Source: Thiopseudomonas acetoxidans (lineage in GTDB: Bacteria > Pseudomonadota > Gammaproteobacteria > Pseudomonadales > Pseudomonadaceae). Taken from it: 64,000 nt of DNA. The notes below the pieces were generated by a model. The model searched no databases, had not been told where the DNA came from, and saw nothing but the letters and a program-made list of their open reading frames with translations. Made by a program: the position numbers and the translations under genes. The stretch is taken from contig NZ_JAUCDY010000006.1 of assembly GCF_030362935.1 (NCBI RefSeq), positions 62,001-126,000 on the forward strand, read 5' to 3'. Below are positions 1-8,023 of this stretch, piece by piece (positions within the stretch are counted from its first letter, which is position 1; each line of letters starts with the position of its first letter).

Positions 1-254
1 TGGGCGGGAGCGTTAGGTTCACTGACGCGTACGGGTGGAATACGCAAAACATCACCAGCACATAAACGATAATCAGGTTTTATGCGGCCCTTATTCACCC
101 GCACTTCACCTTTGCGTAAAATGCGGTAGATGAGCGTTTTGGGTACGCCTTTTAAACGGGTCAGCAAAAAATTATCTATTCGTTGCCCAGCGTAACTGGC
201 TTCGATCTCGATAAGCTGTACTTTTGTAGGAAGATCTGGGGTGGTCTTAGTCAT
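1..254 (-). CDS. rluC: RluC, 23S rRNA pseudouridine synthase (N-terminal part, cut by window edge)
   Basis: The first 84 codons are visible; the rest lies left of the window. The ATG at 254 opens a protein starting MTKTTPDLPTKVQLIEIEAS, followed by an S4 RNA-binding domain (residues about 20-80: a GQRIDNFLLTRLKGVPK segment, then LIYRILRKGEVRVNKGRIK). That spacing is typical of RluC/RluD enzymes. RluC makes pseudouridines 955, 2504 and 2580 in E. coli 23S rRNA. The catalytic Asp motif is outside the window, so RluD cannot be excluded from sequence alone; the head-to-head arrangement with rne, as in Pseudomonas and enterics, favours RluC. Confidence 0.88.
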   Translation of the reverse strand, partial: MTKTTPDLPTKVQLIEIEASYAGQRIDNFLLTRLKGVPKTLIYRILRKGEVRVNKGRIKPDYRLCAGDVLRIPPVRVSEPNAPA

Positions 255-914
255 GTTGCATAGCATAACAATTTTATAGCAATTGAAGCAGCCCCCAGAT
301 GCTGTTATATTCAGCAAGCTAACTTAAGTAAGTAGTCGGAACTGTAAGTGAGCTCTTAGTGGGTTGTTAGCACAGACGCAGCGACGTGCAGAACCAAGTA
401 TATTGATTGTAGAGGTTCTGTGTTGCTAAACACCGGTTGTAACACCCCCCGTAATCACACTAGAGCTTGTTAATGAAGGTGCATAATCTAACTTAAATAT
501 CAGCGTCCTGAACCGCAGTTTAGCTTGAGTAACAGGCTGCTCAATTTAAAATTTAATGAAATTGGCCTGAAAAATAATCCGCAAACGCTGTTAAAGCGTT
601 TGTTTTTGATAAACCCGCTCATGGAAAGCCGAGCGGCACCCGAGTTTTCATAGGTATTGTGAAGGGTGGAGATGCACAATCACTGAACAGCGTAGCTCGA
701 ACAAGAGCTTAGATGCCAAAGCGTCCGCGTTTATATTGATTCCTCCTCCTGATTTTAACCAGCGCCTGCGCTGAACAAATGGATACGCTGTCGCAGCACC
801 AGATTATCTGCTGTTTGCTAGACACGGTTAGCTACCCGCTGACTGCGCGAACCCCGCACAACCAATGAGGTCGTGTGCCAATTGCTTTCCGTGACTACGG
901 AAACTTGGTAAACA
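255..914 (+). promoter_or_regulatory. Long divergent rluC/rne intergenic region, probable structured rne 5' leader
   Basis: This 660-nt non-coding stretch separates rluC from rne. I see no convincing ORF. It holds several hairpins: a 7-bp stem 389-395/414-420, the terminator-like hairpin 582-602 listed separately, a stem of ccgctc with gagcgg near 614-636, and agctc/gagct near 694-710. Long structured leaders that let RNase E control its own mRNA are known in enterics, and a leader motif called rne-II has been described in Pseudomonas; I infer equivalence from position and structure only. The rluC promoter must lie near the left end on the reverse strand. I could not assign the rne promoter. 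The Shine-Dalgarno before the rne ATG is weak. Confidence 0.6.
582..607 (+). terminator. Terminator-like hairpin inside the rne leader
   Basis: An 8-bp perfect stem (582-589 caaacgct with 595-602 agcgtttg) and a 5-nt loop are followed directly by five T (603-607). This has the form of an intrinsic terminator, but it lies about 300 nt upstream of the rne start codon on the rne strand. It could be an attenuator, an RNase E cleavage or binding element, or the end of a short upstream transcript. Confidence 0.5.
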
Positions 915-3818
915 ATGAAAAGAATGCTAATTAACGCAACTCAGCCCGAAGAGTTGCGTGTTGCTTTGGTGGATGGTCAACGTTTGTTTGATCTAGACAT
1001 CGAGTCGGGCGCTCGTGAGCAAAAAAAATCCAACATCTACAAAGGACGTATCACTCGGATTGAGCCTAGTTTAGAAGCCGCTTTTGTTGACTTCGGCTCA
1101 GAACGTCATGGCTTTTTGCCCCTCAAAGAAATCTCCCGCGAATACTTTAACAAGCAATTTGATGGCGGCCGCGTCAACATCAAAGATGTGCTTAATGAAG
1201 GCCAGGAAGTTATTGTTCAGGTTGATAAAGAAGAGCGCGGCAACAAGGGCGCAGCGTTAACAACTTTTATCAGTCTGGCAGGTCGCTATTTAGTACTGAT
1301 GCCTAACAACCCCCGTGCAGGTGGTATCTCTCGCCGTATTGAAGGAGATGAGCGTACCGAGTTGCGTGAGGCGCTCAGCAGTCTGAATGCACCTGCTGAT
1401 ATGGGCTTAATTGTACGTACGGCAGGTTTGGGACGTAGTTCTGAAGAATTGCAGTGGGACTTGGATTATCTCGTCCAACTTTGGACAGCCATCAAAGAGG
1501 CTGCCGTGGGTCGTAGCGCACCTTTCCTTATTTATCAAGAAAGTAACGTGATTATCCGCGCTATTCGCGACTATTTACGTCAGGATATCGGTGAAGTATT
1601 GATCGACTCGGTTGAAGCCTATGATGAAGCGCTGAGCTTTATTCAGCAGGTTATGCCGGTCTATGCCAATAAAGTTAAGCAGTATCAGGACAGTGTTCCA
1701 CTGTTTAACCGCTTCCAAATTGAAAGCCAAATTGAAACGGCTTTCCAGCGCGAAGTTAAACTGCCGTCCGGCGGCGCCTTGGTGATTGACCCAACAGAAG
1801 CGTTGGTATCCATTGACATTAACTCCGCACGCGCTACACGCGGTAGTGATATTGAAGAAACAGCCCTACAAACCAACCTTGAAGCGGCAGAAGAAATTGC
1901 TCGTCAATTACGCCTGCGTGATATTGGTGGCCTGATTGTTATCGACTTTATCGATATGACGCCAATGAAAAACCAGCGTGCCGTAGAAGAGCGCATGCGT
2001 GAGTGTTTGGAAGCAGACCGTGCCCGAGTACAAATTGGTCGTATTTCACGCTTTGGCTTGTTAGAAATGTCCCGTCAGCGTCTGCGTCCGTCCCTGGGTG
2101 AAACCAGCGGCGTGGTTTGCCCACGCTGTAATGGCCAGGGTGTGATTCGTGATGTTGAGTCTATTTCCTTGGCAATTTTACGCTTAATCGAAGAAGAAGC
2201 TCTAAAAGAGCGCACTGCAGAAGTGCGTGCACGTGTGCCTACGCAAGTAGCAGCTTTCTTGTTGAATGAAAAGCGCAATGCAATTACGAAAATTGAACTG
2301 CGTACCCGTGTACGTATTTTTATCCTTCCTGATGAACATCTAGATACCCCGCACTTTGAAGTGACGCGTGTACGTGAAGATAGCCCTGAAGCTTTGTCTG
2401 GCCTGTCGAGCTACGAAATGTCGGCGGAAGAATCGGAAGATACCTCTGTAGCAGCCAGCACAACACGCTCGCTGGTGCGTGAAGAAGCAGTAGTGAAAAC
2501 CGGTGTGGCAGATCGTAATGCTGTAACACGTCAAGCGCCTAACCCGCAAACGCGCAGTCCTCATCCACAGGCACGAGTAGCAGAGGCAGGGTTGCTGAAA
2601 GGTTTGGTTAAGTCTTTGGTGGGTATCTTTGCTAGCAAAGAAGAAGAGCCTGCCAAGCCTGAGGCAAAACCGGAAACAGCGCGCACCACTCAGCAGGATG
2701 GACGTCGTAATACACGTACAGCGAATCCGCGCAATAACCGCGACTCTCGTCAGCGTGATGACGAGCGTAAAAACCGTGATAACCGCGAACCACGTGAAAA
2801 TCGTGATAATCAAGAAACTCAGTCTACCCGTCGCGAGCGTCCAAGCCGTGATACGCGCACTGCTGAGCCAGCAGAAAAGAGAACCACGCGTAACCCGCAA
2901 ACACGCACGCAAAATAACAATGAAGAGCAATCTTCATCTACCGCGCGCCGCTCACGTGATGCTGAGTCGGTAGACAAAGCGGAACAGGTGGTAGATGAGT
3001 TGAATGTTGAAAACCAACAGAGCACCAATGGACAAACTGAAGAAGAGCGTCCACGTCGTCGCACACGCGGCCAACGTCGTCGTCCTACGCGCCGTGATCG
3101 TCAACCGGATACCGGTGAGAGCGATAACAGCCAGGATTCTGCAGCGGCGACCACAGAGCAGGCTGTAAGTAATGATGAGCGTCAAGTCCCGGTTGCAGCA
3201 AAGCAGCCCACTAAACCAAGCGATGAGCGGCCTGTAAAAGAGGCTGTTGTTGGCTTTGATCCGAACGCTGAAAAAGTAGCCGAAGTTTCAACTCCTGCGA
3301 TTCAAATTGAAGAGCCTAAGGCTTTATTGCAAATTAGCGAACCGCAAGAGTCGACACCGACACCTGAAAAATCCGAGCCAGCGCAAGCTGAAGTAGTGCA
3401 GAAAAGCCTTGGTTTGAAGGCTGAAGAGCCAGCAGCTCCAGTTGTAGCGAAGACAGAGCCGGTTGCCCCAGAGCAACCCGTACGCCCCGTAGGTCGCGCG
3501 CCAAACGACCCGCGTGAGCGTCGTCGTTTAGAACGCCTAGCAAAAGAGCAGGCTGCAAAAGCGCAAGCAGAAAGTGTTGCTCAGGCCCCAGCCGCAGAGC
3601 CTGCAGCTGAAGTACAGCAGCAAAGCCTGATCCAAGAGCCTGTGCAGCAGATAGACATGCTTGCACAAACTCCAGCAACCGAAAAGGTAGAGCACGAAGT
3701 GGCTAAGCCTGAGGTTGAAGCTGAAGTGGCAGAGCAGTCGCAGTCAGAGGTCAAGCCGACTGCTGCTGAGGCGACCCAAACTGATGCTGAGGCTGAGCAG
3801 GATAACAAACAGCAGTAA
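915..3818 (+). CDS. rne: Ribonuclease E, essential endoribonuclease and degradosome scaffold
   Basis: RNase E (967 aa) cuts single-stranded AU-rich RNA in mRNA decay, rRNA and tRNA processing. The N-terminal half is canonical: S1 domain at about residues 35-120, catalytic Asp301 (in SIDINSARATRG) and Asp344 (in VIDFIDM), corresponding to D303 and D346 of E. coli, and the Zn-link CPRC with Cys402 and Cys405. From about residue 520 the protein is low-complexity: an Arg/Asn/Asp-rich RNA-binding stretch (about 590-760), then Ala/Glu/Pro-rich sequence. Near the C-terminus RAPNDPRERRRLERL (Asn864 in NDPR) matches the NDPR short linear motif described in Pseudomonas RNase E as a PNPase contact. The tail is hydrophilic. 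It is transcribed away from rluC behind a 660-nt leader, which suggests autoregulation. Confidence 0.97.
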   Translation: MKRMLINATQPEELRVALVDGQRLFDLDIESGAREQKKSNIYKGRITRIEPSLEAAFVDFGSERHGFLPLKEISREYFNKQFDGGRVNIKDVLNEGQEVIVQVDKEERGNKGAALTTFISLAGRYLVLMPNNPRAGGISRRIEGDERTELREALSSLNAPADMGLIVRTAGLGRSSEELQWDLDYLVQLWTAIKEAAVGRSAPFLIYQESNVIIRAIRDYLRQDIGEVLIDSVEAYDEALSFIQQVMPVYANKVKQYQDSVPLFNRFQIESQIETAFQREVKLPSGGALVIDPTEALVSIDINSARATRGSDIEETALQTNLEAAEEIARQLRLRDIGGLIVIDFIDMTPMKNQRAVEERMRECLEADRARVQIGRISRFGLLEMSRQRLRPSLGETSGVVCPRCNGQGVIRDVESISLAILRLIEEEALKERTAEVRARVPTQVAAFLLNEKRNAITKIELRTRVRIFILPDEHLDTPHFEVTRVREDSPEALSGLSSYEMSAEESEDTSVAASTTRSLVREEAVVKTGVADRNAVTRQAPNPQTRSPHPQARVAEAGLLKGLVKSLVGIFASKEEEPAKPEAKPETARTTQQDGRRNTRTANPRNNRDSRQRDDERKNRDNREPRENRDNQETQSTRRERPSRDTRTAEPAEKRTTRNPQTRTQNNNEEQSSSTARRSRDAESVDKAEQVVDELNVENQQSTNGQTEEERPRRRTRGQRRRPTRRDRQPDTGESDNSQDSAAATTEQAVSNDERQVPVAAKQPTKPSDERPVKEAVVGFDPNAEKVAEVSTPAIQIEEPKALLQISEPQESTPTPEKSEPAQAEVVQKSLGLKAEEPAAPVVAKTEPVAPEQPVRPVGRAPNDPRERRRLERLAKEQAAKAQAESVAQAPAAEPAAEVQQQSLIQEPVQQIDMLAQTPATEKVEHEVAKPEVEAEVAEQSQSEVKPTAAEATQTDAEAEQDNKQQ

Positions 3819-3874
3819 AGAAGTAGGATAATAGGCTCAGGCTTGTGACCCCCACAGGTTTGAGCAGCGGTTTT

Positions 3875-3986
3875 GACAGGCTCAGCCAGTGTTGCATTCT
3901 AGTTGAGCCTGTCTCAGTCGTTACCTACAGCTTGGCTCGAACGACTCCCCCCTACGCTAATTCTTGGCGTTCGCCTTTCGGGCGAA
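3875..3986. repeat. Cluster of three inverted repeats between convergent rne and lnt
   Basis: Three dyads follow one another: 10-bp arms gacaggctca (3875-3884) and tgagcctgtc (3904-3913); 7-bp arms agtcgtt (3916-3922) and aacgact (3940-3946); and a tight hairpin ttcgcc (3970-3975)/ggcgaa (3981-3986). The segment fills the gap between the converging ends of rne and lnt. It can serve as a transcription barrier in both directions, but no long T run follows. The gacaggctcag core resembles REP-type intergenic repeats I remember from other proteobacteria; no second copy is in this window. Confidence 0.55.
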
Positions 3987-4022
3987 TACACCCATACAAA
4001 TATAGATATAGGCAGTGCGCTA

Positions 4023-5534
4023 TTAGCGCTTGCGCAAACCCAGTCCGAGTATCAACACGCAGACAAGAACTAACGGCCAAGAGCCAAAGCGCAAATAAGG
4101 TGTTAAGCCCTGCATAGGTTTTACCTCACCCACGAGTACACCTTGTTCAAACTGCGGTATTTGCTGTTCGATACGTCCCTGTGGATTGATAATCGCGGTC
4201 ACACCGTTATTGGTTGCACGGATCATCCAGCGGCCGGCTTCTAATGCGCGCATCTGCGCCATTTGCAGGTGTTGTAGAGGACCGATCGAGGTGCCAAACC
4301 AAGTGTCATTGCTGATAGTGAGCAAAATTTCACTGTGTGCGGCCAGCTTACGCGCAAAATCCGGATAGACCACTTCATAGCAAATATAGGGGGCAATGCG
4401 TTGCTGTTTGGCCATAAGTGGTGGTTGATTGCTGGGCCCGCGGGCAAAGTCGGACATGGGTAGATCAAACAATTCAATGACACCGCGAAGCAGGTCTTGT
4501 AATGGCACGTACTCACCAAAGGGCACTAATTTTTGCTTAAGGTATTCACCCGAGGCATCGCCCAGGGTGGTGATGCCGTTGTAAAGTTTTGCTTGGCCTT
4601 CACTGTTTAGATGACGCATAGGAATGCCGGTAATCAGTGCAGATTGGCGTTGTTGTGCAAAGGTGTCGAGATGGCGCAAAAAGTCTGTAGCGCTAGTTTG
4701 CAAAACAGGTATGGCGTTTTCTGGCCAGACGAGTAGATCAACCTGAGGTGTGGTTAAGCTTAGCTGCTGGTAAAGAATAAGCTGGTTACTAACCTGAGCC
4801 GGATCCCATTTCATGGATTGCTCAATGTTGCCTTGCACTGCAGCCACTGTGAGTGGCGCGCCTGCTGTGTCAGTCCAGTTCATTAGTTGCAGCAAAACTG
4901 TCATTAACCAAACAGGCACTAGCACGCCAGCATAAAGTGGCCATTGGCGGCGTGCTTGTTTGCAGGCCAGTAAATTGATGAGTAATGCGCTGCTTAAGGC
5001 GAGCACAAAAGAGATGAGCCAAACACCACCTACAGGTGCTAAACCAGCCAACGGTCCGTCCAGTTGGCTATAGCCGATGTAGAGCCACGGAAAACCGGTT
5101 AGAAACCAACCACGGAAAAACTCCGTAGCCACCCACAGTGCCGCAAAGACTAAGGCATTGCTCAGGCTATATTGTGCTTGACGTAAAAAATTTGCCCAGC
5201 ACCAAGCGAAAGCCGCAAGAAAAAGAGCCAGTCCCGCAACGAAAGCTAAAGTAAGTGCTCCTGCTAGCACGGGTGGGGCAGAGCCGTAGTCATGGATGCT
5301 GACATACACCCAGCTCACGCCACTGGCAAACAGTCCAAAGCCGAATAGCCAGCCACGCATAGCCGCTTGACTTGGGGTTAGCCTTTGCAGCAGCAAATAA
5401 CATAGCGCAACGGCTACCAAAGCCAATGGCCATAGATTAAAAGGGGCTAAAGAAAAGGTAATCAACCCGCCAGCCAGTACGGACAGCAGATTGCCTTGCC
5501 AGCCGTAACGCAATACGGATGCGGGATCAAACAT
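4023..5534 (-). CDS. lnt: Apolipoprotein N-acyltransferase
   Basis: Lnt (503 aa) adds the third acyl chain to the N-terminal Cys of lipoproteins in the inner membrane, preparing them for Lol export. The N-terminal 200 residues form several hydrophobic helices, with the conserved stretch FRGWFLTGFPWLYIGYSQLD. A nitrilase-like periplasmic domain follows with the Glu-Lys-Cys triad: Glu272 (LVWPENAIP), a Lys near 336 (YLKQKLVPFGEYVPL) and Cys385 (YICYEVVYPD), close to E267, K335 and C387 of E. coli. A last membrane helix ends in LRKR. The ATG lies 5 nt after corC, so it is the last gene of the phoH-ybeY-corC-lnt operon. Its 3' end faces rne across the inverted-repeat cluster. Confidence 0.96.
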   Translation of the reverse strand: MFDPASVLRYGWQGNLLSVLAGGLITFSLAPFNLWPLALVAVALCYLLLQRLTPSQAAMRGWLFGFGLFASGVSWVYVSIHDYGSAPPVLAGALTLAFVAGLALFLAAFAWCWANFLRQAQYSLSNALVFAALWVATEFFRGWFLTGFPWLYIGYSQLDGPLAGLAPVGGVWLISFVLALSSALLINLLACKQARRQWPLYAGVLVPVWLMTVLLQLMNWTDTAGAPLTVAAVQGNIEQSMKWDPAQVSNQLILYQQLSLTTPQVDLLVWPENAIPVLQTSATDFLRHLDTFAQQRQSALITGIPMRHLNSEGQAKLYNGITTLGDASGEYLKQKLVPFGEYVPLQDLLRGVIELFDLPMSDFARGPSNQPPLMAKQQRIAPYICYEVVYPDFARKLAAHSEILLTISNDTWFGTSIGPLQHLQMAQMRALEAGRWMIRATNNGVTAIINPQGRIEQQIPQFEQGVLVGEVKPMQGLTPYLRFGSWPLVLVCVLILGLGLRKR

Positions 5535-5539
5535 GGTGA

Positions 5540-6373
5540 CTAGCCAACCTTACTAACACGTAAGAGGTGTAAGCGACGGCTGTCTGAGTTGGCAACCCGA
5601 AAGCGCCAGTTGTCGATCTCTATGACTTCATTGCGTTTGGGCAAATGACCAAATGCGCTGAGAACTACGCCACCGATGGTGTCGTACTCATCTTCAGAAA
5701 AGTTGCTCTTAAAAAACTCATTAAAGTCTTCCACCGGCGTGAGCGCTTTAACAATGTGATCACCGCTGGGTACGGAACGGATTAGTGTATCGTCTTCAAC
5801 ATCATGCTCATCTTCGATATCACCAACGATTTGTTCTAAGACATCTTCAATGGTTACCAAACCATCAACGCCGCCGTACTCATCAATCACGACCGCCATA
5901 TGGTTGTGGTTGGCGCGGAACTCTTTGAGCAGGACATTAAGGCGTTTTGATTCTGGTACGAAGTTGCAGGGGCGTAAAATCTGCCGCAAGTTAAAATCCG
6001 CTGGGCGGTTAAGGATAAGTGGTAGCAAGTCCTTGGCGAGTAAAATACCTAAGATTTCATCGTTGTTTTCGCCAAACACCGGGTAACGCGAGTGAGCGGC
6101 TTCGATGATAGCGGGCAAAAATTGCTCAGGTGTTTGGTCAACTTGAATACTGACCATTTGTGAGCGGGGGATCATAATGTCCCGAACTTTAAGCTCGGAA
6201 ATCTCAATGGCACCCTCAACAATAGCCAAGGCATCATCGTCCATTAGTTTGTTGCGATTAGCTTCACGCAACAACTGAAATAAATCTTGGCGGTTTTTGG
6301 GTTCTTGGGCAAAAGCTTGGGCTAGTTTATCTAACCAAGATCTTTGCCCGCTGCTAGGACTGTCTTCACTCAT
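5540..6373 (-). CDS. corC: CorC/YbeX, CBS-pair cytosolic protein (Mg2+/Co2+ efflux or ribosome-related)
   Basis: The 277-aa soluble protein has a CBS pair at about residues 65-185 (VRDIMIPRSQM, YPVFGENNDEILGILLAKDL, VVIDEYGGVDGLVTIEDVLEQIVGDIEDE) and a C-terminal CorC_HlyC domain (about 200-275, EDEYDTIGGVVLSAFGHLP). It lacks the membrane domain of CorB proteins; the window has a full-length CorB relative at 18.1-19.3 kb. The family is linked to magnesium and cobalt homeostasis and, through the YbeX-YbeY-YbeZ operon, to ribosome metabolism. It lies between ybeY (48-nt gap) and lnt (5-nt gap), so co-transcription is likely. Function is inferred from family and context. Confidence 0.93.
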   Translation of the reverse strand: MSEDSPSSGQRSWLDKLAQAFAQEPKNRQDLFQLLREANRNKLMDDDALAIVEGAIEISELKVRDIMIPRSQMVSIQVDQTPEQFLPAIIEAAHSRYPVFGENNDEILGILLAKDLLPLILNRPADFNLRQILRPCNFVPESKRLNVLLKEFRANHNHMAVVIDEYGGVDGLVTIEDVLEQIVGDIEDEHDVEDDTLIRSVPSGDHIVKALTPVEDFNEFFKSNFSEDEYDTIGGVVLSAFGHLPKRNEVIEIDNWRFRVANSDSRRLHLLRVSKVG

Positions 6374-6421
6374 GGTTGTAGTAAATCCGTATCTTTCAAA
6401 AAAGTGTTATATAAGAAGAAG

Positions 6422-6883
6422 TTATTCGCTTTCGGCGTAGGGGTCGGCATAACCCAGCCGCGCCATGAGCTGTTGCTCAAGCTCTTCCATCTCTTGGGCT
6501 TCCCGCTCATCTATATGGTCATAGCCTAGCAAATGCAAGCAGCCGTGGATCACCATATGTGCCCAGTGCGCCTGCAGCTGTTTGTTTTGTTCCCGTGCTT
6601 CACGCTCCACTACGGGCGCGCAAATGACCAGATCGCCTAACAGAGGGATATCTAAAATGCCTTCAGGTATCTCGGCGACAAAGGACAGCACGTTGGTGGC
6701 GTAGTCTTTGCCTCGCCACTGCTGATTAAGCGTGCGACCTTCTGCTTCATCAACTAGACGAATGGTTAGCTCCGAAGGAGTGGTACGTTGTTCAAGCGCC
6801 AGTGCACACCATGCTTGTAAGTCTTCTTGACTAGGGAGCAGTACAGAACTACTGGCGATTTGAGTATCCAGAGTAACGATCAT
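6422..6883 (-). CDS. ybeY: YbeY, endoribonuclease for 16S rRNA 3' maturation and ribosome quality control
   Basis: YbeY (153 aa) is a single-strand-specific metal-dependent RNase involved in 16S rRNA 3'-end processing and late ribosome quality control. The metal-binding motif HGCLHLLGYDH (residues 113-123) supplies the three conserved histidines, followed by an acidic EREAQEMEELEQQ stretch. An upstream segment, QQWRGKDYATNVLSF, is also typical. Length matches the family. The start lies 2 nt after the phoH stop, which implies translational coupling. Confidence 0.96.
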   Translation of the reverse strand: MIVTLDTQIASSSVLLPSQEDLQAWCALALEQRTTPSELTIRLVDEAEGRTLNQQWRGKDYATNVLSFVAEIPEGILDIPLLGDLVICAPVVEREAREQNKQLQAHWAHMVIHGCLHLLGYDHIDEREAQEMEELEQQLMARLGYADPYAESE

Positions 6884-6885
6884 GG

Positions 6886-7857
6886 TTAGTTTTGTGCCTC
6901 GTTGGCTTCGTGTTTTTCATAGGCTTCGACAATCAGCTGTACCAAAGGATGGCGTACTACGTCGCCTGATTTAAAAAAGGTAAAGCCCAGACCTGGTACA
7001 TCTTTGAGTACCTCAGCCACATGTACCAGTCCCGATTTTACTCCGCGTGGCAGGTCGATTTGGGTGATATCGCCAGTAATCACAGCAGTGGAGCCAAAAC
7101 CCATGCGCGTAAGGAACATTTTCATCTGCTCTTTAGTGGTGTTTTGGCTTTCATCCAGAATAATAAAGCTATTACTTAGCGTGCGACCCCGCATATAGGC
7201 TAGCGGTGCGACTTCGATAATTTGTCGCTCCAACAGGCGATGGACATACTCGTAGCCCAGCATTTCGTAAAGAGCGTCGTACAAAGGACGTAAGTAGGGG
7301 TCAATTTTTTGGGTTAAATCTCCGGGCAAGAAGCCCAGTTTTTCACCCGCTTCAACGGCAGGGCGTACGAGTAAGATGCGTTCAACTTCTTCGCGCTCTA
7401 ACGCATCCACTGCACAGGCAACCGCTAGATAGGTTTTTCCCGTGCCTGCAGGGCCTATACCGAAGTTTATATCTTTTTTTTGGATGGAACGTACATAGGC
7501 TTGCTGGTTTTCACCACGAGGTTTAATTACCGCTTTGCGTGTACGCAGCGTGACCCTGTTAGTAGCTGGTAAGGCGAGTTCTTGCATACTCGCATCTTGC
7601 AGGTACAGATGGATTTGGTTAGGGGTCAGCTGTGTGTCTTTGGTTTCACGATACAAGCGGCGCAAAAGGTGTTCTGCGGTGCTTGTCGCTGCAGCATCGC
7701 CGAGCAGTTCAAACTGTTCGCCACGGTTTCGGATGGTAATGTTAAGGCGCTGCTCAATGAGGCGTAAATGCTCGTCGTATTGACCGCACAGGTTGGCGAA
7801 ACGCGCGGTATCGAAGCTTTCTAGTGTAAAACGATGGGTGTGTAGGCTAGTGTCCAA
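6886..7857 (-). CDS. ybeZ: PhoH-like ATPase (YbeZ)
   Basis: This 323-aa cytoplasmic P-loop ATPase of the PhoH family partners genetically and physically with YbeY. Walker A GPAGTGKT is at residues 135-142, and Walker B (FIILDESQNTT) and a sensor-like VITGDITQIDLP follow. The reading frame has no in-frame ATG at the N-terminus. I take TTG at 7857-7855, since the encoded MDTSLHTHRFTLESFDTARF aligns with the usual Pseudomonas N-terminus; an AAGG sits about 13 nt upstream. In most relatives miaB precedes this gene; here a short gap with a strong hairpin and then elbB do. Confidence 0.93.
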   Translation of the reverse strand: MDTSLHTHRFTLESFDTARFANLCGQYDEHLRLIEQRLNITIRNRGEQFELLGDAAATSTAEHLLRRLYRETKDTQLTPNQIHLYLQDASMQELALPATNRVTLRTRKAVIKPRGENQQAYVRSIQKKDINFGIGPAGTGKTYLAVACAVDALEREEVERILLVRPAVEAGEKLGFLPGDLTQKIDPYLRPLYDALYEMLGYEYVHRLLERQIIEVAPLAYMRGRTLSNSFIILDESQNTTKEQMKMFLTRMGFGSTAVITGDITQIDLPRGVKSGLVHVAEVLKDVPGLGFTFFKSGDVVRHPLVQLIVEAYEKHEANEAQN

Positions 7858-7968
7858 GACGGTGTGTGTACCTTGTGGAAAATTAAGTGATTAGCATAGC
7901 TTTGCAAAAATAAAGCGCAATAGTTTTCCGCTTTTACTGCGCGAAACTCCTTAGTGAGCAATATTACA

Positions 7969-8003
7969 CGTGCCGCTCATGGATTATGCAAATGAGCGGC
8001 ACG
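7969..8003 (-). terminator. Strong hairpin after elbB, probable terminator
   Basis: A 12-bp perfect inverted repeat (7969-7980 cgtgccgctcat; 7992-8003 atgagcggcacg) with an 11-nt loop lies between elbB and phoH, both on the reverse strand. The sequence after the stem on that strand is only moderately T-rich, so termination may be incomplete or Rho-assisted. Confidence 0.5.
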
Positions 8004-8023
8004 AATACTGAAGGTGAAAGCGG

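Noticed and set aside
2340..2930. A 196-codon open frame on the reverse strand inside rne
   Set aside because: It is antisense to the Arg/Glu-rich, repetitive RNase E tail, encodes an implausible Phe/Thr/Arg-rich product with no family resemblance, and overlaps other spurious frames produced by the same codon bias.
3845..4117. A 90-codon frame across the rne-lnt gap
   Set aside because: It covers the inverted repeats and the 3' end of lnt on the other strand; a repeat-borne frame is more likely than a gene.
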